From assembly GCF_000970025.1 (NCBI RefSeq), contig NZ_CP009528.1:2343168-2407167 (forward strand): a stretch of DNA of 64,000 nt, given 5' to 3'. Below, piece by piece: positions 59,045 to 64,000 of this stretch; position 1 is the stretch's first letter, and each line of letters begins with the position of its first letter. The position numbers and the translations under genes were made by a program. Under the pieces are notes generated by a model. It was not told the DNA's origin and did not search any database. It worked only from the letters and a program-made list of their open reading frames with translations. Source of the stretch: Methanosarcina barkeri MS (GTDB taxonomy: Archaea > Halobacteriota > Methanosarcinia > Methanosarcinales > Methanosarcinaceae).

Positions 59045-59097
59045 ATTTGAGGATTCAGCTTCTGAATTTGAGGATTCGGCTTCTGAATTTGAGGATT
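59035..59097. repeat. 21-bp tandem repeat, three copies, over a stop codon
   Basis: GGCTTCTGAATTTGAGGATTC three times. The first copy carries the GTPase gene's TGA. Confidence 0.85.
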
Positions 59098-59110
59098 TCT
59101 GCTTACCGGT

Positions 59111-59380
59111 TTGATTTTTAAGCTAAAACCCGTCCTTTTTCAGATATTCAGCCTTGCTCTGTCCCTTTATCCTTCGCAAACTGATATATCGGTTGGCCCT
59201 GGAGAACTTGACCCTGATTTTATGTTTGAAGGCGGAAAAATTCGATCTTCTGCAGCGAATGATAAAAAGGTAAATCCGGTGGAAATGAGAGGCAGAATTC
59301 AAAAGGAAAATTCAAAAGGAAAATTTAAAAGAGTACAGTCTAAAAGAGTACAGTCTAAAAGAGTACAGGAATGTTTTTAA
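59111..59380 (+). CDS. Small hypothetical ORF downstream of the GTPase
   Basis: 89 codons from a TTG with no clear ribosome-binding site. A signal-like start (KPVLFQIFSLALSL) precedes an acidic/Gly region (SVGPGELDPDFMFEGGKI) and then a 15-bp repeat encoding KRVQS units at the end. The first half looks genuine; the end is repeat-derived. It may be a decayed accessory gene of the operon. Confidence 0.35.
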   Translation: MIFKLKPVLFQIFSLALSLYPSQTDISVGPGELDPDFMFEGGKIRSSAANDKKVNPVEMRGRIQKENSKGKFKRVQSKRVQSKRVQECF

Positions 59381-59476
59381 TCTTGATAATACTCAAGGTA
59401 GCGATTTTCAAAAAACTCTGGAAGCGCCTCCAAAAAAGAATAAAACCTGGTAAAAGAAAAGAATTGCAGGATACAC

Positions 59477-59773
59477 TTGTTGTTTTTCCTATTTTTAATA
59501 GCAGGGCTCCTGATACTATCAAAAACAGGCTTGGAGCTGACATTTCCTTCATTTAACATATCAAAAAACAATGACACGAATTTTCCTTCTTTCAGGGTCC
59601 AGCTAGAGATTAGGGGAGATATAAGCCCTCGAATACAGGATTTGAGGAATGAAAATACGTCAAATACGCAATTACAATTATCTAGTTCTCCTGGTGGCGG
59701 TTCGTCTAACCTGTCTTCAGTTAATCTGGATGAAAAGGATGAGAATTTTCCTATAACTGCAGAATCTGATTAA
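59477..59773 (+). CDS. Small secreted Ser/Asn-rich ORF, uncertain
   Basis: 98 codons from TTG. A strong signal or anchor segment (LFFLFLIAGLLILS) is followed by LELTFPSFNISKNN, then polar low complexity with SSSPGGGSSN. The frame is open about 40 bp further upstream with basic residues. The next segment (59787-59981) continues a polar, LENK-rich repeat in another frame, suggesting a frameshifted longer gene. Confidence 0.4.
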   Translation: MLFFLFLIAGLLILSKTGLELTFPSFNISKNNDTNFPSFRVQLEIRGDISPRIQDLRNENTSNTQLQLSSSPGGGSSNLSSVNLDEKDENFPITAESD

Positions 59774-59981
59774 AGAAACCAACAACATCAGTGAAGTTTG
59801 CAATGCGGGTACGGGTAATGGTTCTGAAAGGAATGAAAGTGCAGGGAATGCGACTTTGGAAAATAAAAACTTGGAGAATGGAATTCCAGAGAACAAAAAT
59901 AGTGGATATGGAATTCTGGAAAATAAAAGTGTAGAGAATGAGGTTCTCGAAAACGAAAGTAATGGGAATGCAGCGAAATGA
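59774..59981 (+). pseudogene. Asn/Glu-rich repeat segment out of frame
   Basis: The frame NISEVCNAGTGNGSERNESAG, then LENKNLENGIPENKN, to NGNAAK stop at 59981 has no start codon. Its repeated LENK/ENES units resemble cell-surface linker sequence. It probably belonged to the preceding ORF. Confidence 0.35.
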
Positions 59982-60039
59982 GCCAGTTCAATTTTGATTT
60001 TGCGGAAAAGGCATCAGGTTCATCAGGCAGTATGCCAAA

Positions 60040-60370
60040 AATAAAAATAATATGGAAAATAGTCTCGGAAAAACATATTCATCGTCTGAACTCTGTCTTT
60101 CACCGAGCGAAGCTCGGCCCAAGTAGAAAAAAACAAAAAACAAAATAGAAGGCTTTTAAAATACAGAATACAGTAAATTTTGTATTTATTGAAACTGTGA
60201 ACACTGAACATCTATTGCAGAAAATAGAGCGCTGGGTCAGTTCCAGGAAGAAAAACAAAAACAAAGAACTTTTAACAGGTGAGAATCAATAAATTTTCCT
60301 TTATTAGAAAACAAAAGCAATGAAACGATTTTTTTCTACTTTTTTTCTGAAAAGTCGCATTGCTTGTGTG
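60040..60370. repeat. Structured intergenic repeat, copy A
   Basis: It contains the hairpin CCGAGC-GAA-GCTCGG at 60103-60117 and flanking sequence (ATATTCATCGTCTGAA upstream, AAAACAAAATAGAAGGCTTT downstream) matching 63270-63475. A further related segment lies at 60290-60372. The function is unknown; the minus-strand frames over both copies share WAELRSVK-type residues only because the DNA is homologous. Confidence 0.6.
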
Positions 60371-60615
60371 ACAAAAACAGAATTGGACTAATTGATCACG
60401 CTGCAGACAGTGATTATTTGACTGAAATAAATTAGATTTTATTTTTAATTTTTTAGCCTCAAAACGAATTGAATCAGAAAAATGATGTATAATTAAATTC
60501 TGCTATTTAGTTTTGAAAAATAAGTATAGTTAAACGAAAAGATTATCTTATTCGGATATATAGTTATGTATCATTCCGAAAACAGCTAGGTAATTAAAAG
60601 CTGGTCATTGATATA

Positions 60616-61335
60616 TTGAGCAAGCCCAAATATGTAGAATTCCCAGTAGGTATAAACAAGAGATATCTGGATGACGCCTGTTATGAGTTGGACAGAGAGA
60701 CAGGAACGTTGACAATAAGCTTTGAAGGAGATTTTTACAACTTTCCTAAAGAACGAGCTCCGAATCTGATCAATCTATTAGGTTTAGAAACGATCACTAC
60801 TCTGAAAGTATTGACAAAGTCTGTCTACATGTTATTATTCTTTCTACTAATATTAAAAATGATTTTAGAAAAGGATTACTTGCTTTTATGGATGCCGTTG
60901 TTCTTTGCAGGCATGATATTTGTCTTTGTTGCCTTATATCTGGATGAAATTGAGAATTACTACAATATTTCCAGATGTAAAAAATGTGATAGGGAATTTG
61001 CCTATGAGGAAATTAAAAAACCTTTTATTAAAATTGTAAGTACTTACGACAAATATGAAGAAACAACAACAAGATACATGAAGTGCAAGTACTGCAATAG
61101 TGAAGATATCAAGATCAAAATTGACCAGAGAAATTCAAAGTCCAAACCAAAGAATATTAACAAAAATAGAAAAACCTGCAGAGGATGCGGAAAAAAGTTT
61201 GCTTTAGTAGAATACAGATCCCCTGATATCCATTTTGAGTACCCGAATATTTTTATAACAATTAGGCACTATAAATGCGCACATTGCGGTTATATGGCGA
61301 TCAGCATAAAATACGACTACGTCGCCACAAGCTAA
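60616..61335 (+). CDS. Hypothetical membrane protein with two zinc ribbons
   Basis: 239 residues from a TTG with a weak start context. The N-terminal soluble segment has SFEGDFYNFPKERAPNLINL. Two membrane helices occupy about 68-112 (LLFFLLILKMI and LFFAGMIFVFVALYL). The C-terminal half has two ribbons, CKKCDREF...CKYCNSE and CRGCGKKF...CAHCGYM, each with four cysteines. The architecture suggests a membrane-tethered nucleic-acid- or protein-binding module. Family not recognised. Confidence 0.65.
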   Translation: MSKPKYVEFPVGINKRYLDDACYELDRETGTLTISFEGDFYNFPKERAPNLINLLGLETITTLKVLTKSVYMLLFFLLILKMILEKDYLLLWMPLFFAGMIFVFVALYLDEIENYYNISRCKKCDREFAYEEIKKPFIKIVSTYDKYEETTTRYMKCKYCNSEDIKIKIDQRNSKSKPKNINKNRKTCRGCGKKFALVEYRSPDIHFEYPNIFITIRHYKCAHCGYMAISIKYDYVATS

Positions 61336-61404
61336 ACACAAAAACTAGAAGGCTCCTGAAAATTATGAAAAGGATCATTAGAGTTTATTAGGGAAAGCCA
61401 CTGC

Positions 61405-61530
61405 CTAGATATATAAATAATTTAGTAAAAAAGGACACCGTCCTTCCTAGACGGCACTCGGGTGACGGAACTTGGGTGACGAGACTCGGACTGCAGAGCT
61501 GCAACTCTACCGAGATAGATTTAAATTAAA
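61405..61530 (+). ncRNA. Candidate structured RNA or double terminator
   Basis: A TATA-like TATATAAAT at 61410-61418 is followed about 25 bp on by a GC-rich island. It has two potential hairpins, CCGTC/GACGG near 61438-61455 and a nested CTCGG...AGAG/CTCT...CCGAG at about 61485-61515, plus the repeat GGGTGACG. It lies between convergent genes and reads nothing as protein. Confidence 0.35.
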
Positions 61531-61564
61531 AAAGTCAAGATATCAACATGCAAACTGCTTTTCA

Positions 61565-62533
61565 TTATCTTTCCCTGTATACACATCTAGACCCTTGTTC
61601 GTTTACTGTATACCGTTCACCTTCAAAGGTATTGTTTTTACTGTCAAAGCTATAGAATACTTTAATTTCAGTATTTGGACTTGCAGTGTTACCCTGTAAC
61701 GTGTTATTTTGAGAATTTGCAAGAACAACTGAATATGAGTATCCAAGTTTTTCAATAGTGTTATTCAAAACTTTATTATTATTCGAATTAATAAGATAGT
61801 TCTGTAAGATTGAGTTATTATTTAGCTCATTATTAGAAGAATCAGTGAGGTTTACACCATCCCATAACTTTGATATGGTGCTACTCATCAACTTGTTGTT
61901 ATCTGAATCTTCGAGATAAATTCCCGTTGCATTATTATCTAATCCGACAAATATTCCAACACATGATATTTTGTTACTTTTTAATTGATTATTACTAGAA
62001 TTCCTTAGATAGATTCCAACTGAATTGTTATTCACTTCATTATTTTCCAGAATACTCCTGTTTGAATCGTTAAGGTAAACTCCATAATTGTTATAACTTA
62101 GCTTATTTCCAGTTATATTGCCACCTGACCCGCTACAGTAGATACCGGCTTTACTCGTTGTTCCCTTTATGTTGAATCCGCTTATCGTCACGTTGTCCGC
62201 AGTTACATTGAATACATCTTCTTCTGGGTCTGCAGCCTGAACAATAGTATTATTCGTTTCTCCTGGATTTGATATTATAATCAAAGGTCTGTTTACAACC
62301 AGGTTCTCCTTGTATAATCCCGGATAAACGGTAACAGTGCCACATGGACTGGTATTGTTTATTGCTTGCTGTATAGAATCTCCTGGATGTACATTGGTTA
62401 TTGAACTATTATCATTACCCAGAAAAGTGTCAGAATATTTTTCTTTATTTGCAGATAGAATATATAATGCTGAAATGACAAAGACTAAAAATAAGACAAG
62501 TATTATCTTTTGATTAATTTGTGAGAGAGGCAT
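61565..62533 (-). CDS. NosD-type beta-helix protein, membrane-anchored
   Basis: 322 residues. An uncleaved-looking signal anchor (IILVLFLVFVISALYIL, 10-27) precedes a right-handed beta-helix from ~45 (VHPGDSIQQAINNTSPCGTVTVYPGLY) with many NN/SNN turns. It ends without PKD or PGF-CTERM (VNEQGSRCVYRER), unlike the two relatives at 21-26 kb. Probably extracellular, carbohydrate- or surface-associated. The ATG 62533 follows AGAGAT. Confidence 0.82.
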   Translation of the reverse strand: MPLSQINQKIILVLFLVFVISALYILSANKEKYSDTFLGNDNSSITNVHPGDSIQQAINNTSPCGTVTVYPGLYKENLVVNRPLIIISNPGETNNTIVQAADPEEDVFNVTADNVTISGFNIKGTTSKAGIYCSGSGGNITGNKLSYNNYGVYLNDSNRSILENNEVNNNSVGIYLRNSSNNQLKSNKISCVGIFVGLDNNATGIYLEDSDNNKLMSSTISKLWDGVNLTDSSNNELNNNSILQNYLINSNNNKVLNNTIEKLGYSYSVVLANSQNNTLQGNTASPNTEIKVFYSFDSKNNTFEGERYTVNEQGSRCVYRER

Positions 62534-63609
62534 AGTTATCTCTTCTTATTAAAAATGGAGGGTGATTAAGGTCTCACCCATGCTGTTACTGCATTATCTT
62601 CAACAAAAACATTATTCTTTAAATGCTTTGTGTCGAAAGCTGCCAGTAGTCAGAAATTAAGTACTTTTACAGATTTATTAATAAATCTAAAAAAAGTAAT
62701 AAACCTCAATTAGATTCTTTATTCAGAAATTATAAATAAGACAGGTCATTGCATATCGTTTATGCCTCCGTAGTTTGCAGAAAAACACTTCCCGCAAATA
62801 GACATGCATATTTTGAAAGCAAGAATCCAGATAAAACAATAAATCTACATTAATTTGATCTAAAGCGTATCATTCAATATTTATAGAGAAAACAAGAAGA
62901 TTCTTAACACCATCAGGCTTAACACCAGTAATTAAAGACGGTCTTAAATAAGTCGACTTATCATTATTTTTGTTCATAAAACAGCTCGCAAAAAAACGCC
63001 ATATGTCATAGGCTCCAGAAAAATTCCTGATCAATTTTGTGACTTGAGCATGTCTAAGTGCTGTTACCGAATAGGATAAACGTTCGTTTGTACCTGTGAC
63101 ACACGTCAGGATTGCTTAATCGAGTCACAAGATATGGGAAGATGGCTGTTTTAACTGTAATTGTACACAAGAATGGTTAGGAGACGTCAAAGTTGAGCTG
63201 GTGCACTCGCTGCAAGCAAAGGGAGCATATCCGCCACCGCTTATAAAAATAATGTGATAAAAATTCCAGAAAACCATATTCATTATCTGAAACCTTTTTT
63301 TCACCGAGCGAAGCTCGGGCCAGGCAGAAAAAGTAAAAAACAAAAATAAAAAGCTTTTTACATACAAGAGTCAGTAAATCTCTCTGTATTAAAATACAAA
63401 CACAAAGACGCTATTATTTTAACTTCTTTTTTGAAAGGCCGCTCTCCTGCGTCGAGCGTGACAAGCTCCATCTTAGAATAAAATATGCAGAGTATCAAAA
63501 ATACAAAGTCACAAATAATATAAAAACGTAAAAAATTAAATAGTTGACGTAATGAAATAAACAAACAAGTTATATTATAATATAGCAAAATCTGTCGGAT
63601 GACTGCCAG
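62534..63609. other. 1.1-kb spacer containing structured repeat copy B
   Basis: No supported gene. Copy B of the hairpin repeat lies at 63255-63475 (CCGAGC-GAA-GCTCGG at 63304-63318). The remainder is AT-rich. Confidence 0.5.
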
Positions 63610-64000
63610 ATGGAAGATATAGACAAAAAGGAACTGAGTGAACGAGACATCTGTACGAAATTTATCACGCCTGCAATAAAACAGGCTAACTGGAAAGAAC
63701 GCCAAATCAGGGAAGAGGTGAAACTTACAAACGGTAGGATTATTGTAAAAGGCTCGACCACAAGCAGGGGAAAGCCAAAGAGAGCCGACTACGTTCTTTC
63801 CTATAAGCCAAACATTCCTCTTGCGGTAGTTGAGGCTAAAAAGAATACACATACACTGGGAGATGGAATGCAGCAGGCACTTCTATATGCTGAGATGCTG
63901 GACGTTCCTTTTGCGTTCAGCTCTAATGGGGACGCCTTTTTGTTTCACGACCGGACAGGCACTTTCGGAAAGGTTGAGGCGGAAATTCCGCTGGAAAGTT
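63610..64000 (+). CDS. hsdR: Type I restriction enzyme R subunit, N-terminal part
   Basis: 130 codons to the window edge. ERDICTKFITPAIKQANW and the nuclease core ADYVLSYKPNIPLAVVEAKK (PD-(D/E)xK: Asp and Glu-x-Lys), then GMQQALLYAEMLDVPFAFSSNG, are standard for HsdR. The helicase domains and HsdM/HsdS partners must lie beyond 64000. The ATG has GGATGA upstream at 63597. Confidence 0.9.
   Translation, partial: MEDIDKKELSERDICTKFITPAIKQANWKERQIREEVKLTNGRIIVKGSTTSRGKPKRADYVLSYKPNIPLAVVEAKKNTHTLGDGMQQALLYAEMLDVPFAFSSNGDAFLFHDRTGTFGKVEAEIPLES

Noticed and set aside
60023..60211. Minus-strand ORF sharing WAELRSVK-type residues with one at 63125-63367
   Set aside because: The similarity follows DNA-level homology of the structured repeat, including its hairpin; starts and ends are not conserved.
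61470..61530. tRNA gene
   Set aside because: Stem-loops are present but there is no T-loop GTTCRAATC motif, no acceptor-stem pairing and no D-loop, so no cloverleaf.

Overview
The window reads as chromosomal DNA of a methanogenic archaeon of the genus Methanosarcina. The support is the archaeal-type threonyl-tRNA synthetase, a ferredoxin:disulfide reductase fused to a rubredoxin domain, protoglobin, a MEDS sensor domain, a DUF2769 protein, PGF-CTERM surface proteins with NosD/PKD repeats, long AT-rich spacers and a heavy load of IS elements and broken genes. The species cannot be fixed from the sequence. The protoglobin gene, intact in the well-known M. acetivorans protein, is broken here.

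Layout. 0-11 kb is mostly ordinary housekeeping on the minus strand: a metallo-hydrolase edge fragment, an SF2 helicase, thrS, an AI-2E-type membrane protein and a PAPS-reductase/ferredoxin fusion, followed by a long spacer. 11.8-19.1 kb is on the plus strand: a geranylgeranyl-reductase-like flavoprotein, a decayed glutamate dehydrogenase, rubredoxin, a histidine-kinase remnant and a translationally coupled hydantoinase-histone deacetylase pair. 19.5-26 kb holds a transposase and two secreted NosD/PKD proteins. 26-33.7 kb is an erosion zone: a methyltransferase, a protoglobin split by a 76-bp MITE-like element, a frameshifted Dps-like ferritin, pieces of IS200/IS605, IS4, IS256 and IS1634-like elements, and an intact glutaredoxin plus ferredoxin:disulfide reductase pair. 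33.8-52.4 kb mixes intact genes (UPF0282, AI-2E, DNA polymerase IV, ATP-grasp, SpoIIAA-like, SulP, MEDS, PrsW, AnfO-like, DUF2769, PAS) with remnants, minisatellites and a TPR gene cleanly split by an IS4-family element with a 12-bp target duplication.

The most interesting locus is 53.4-59.0 kb. It is an operon for a secreted protein with a C-terminal membrane helix (cut off by an in-frame TGA), a 1066-residue tubulin/FtsZ-superfamily protein with a long coiled-coil insert, and a polytopic membrane protein carrying a P-loop GTPase domain. This matches the outline of the FtsZ-like 'FtsZl-1' membrane-remodelling system proposed from comparative genomics, with archaeal accessory parts. 60-64 kb contains a zinc-ribbon membrane protein, a third NosD-type protein, paired structured repeats and the start of a type I restriction R subunit that runs off the right edge.

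Tandem minisatellites of 13-34 bp units occur about a dozen times, mostly between genes, some running into stop codons or translation-start regions. No tRNA, rRNA or CRISPR array was recognised.
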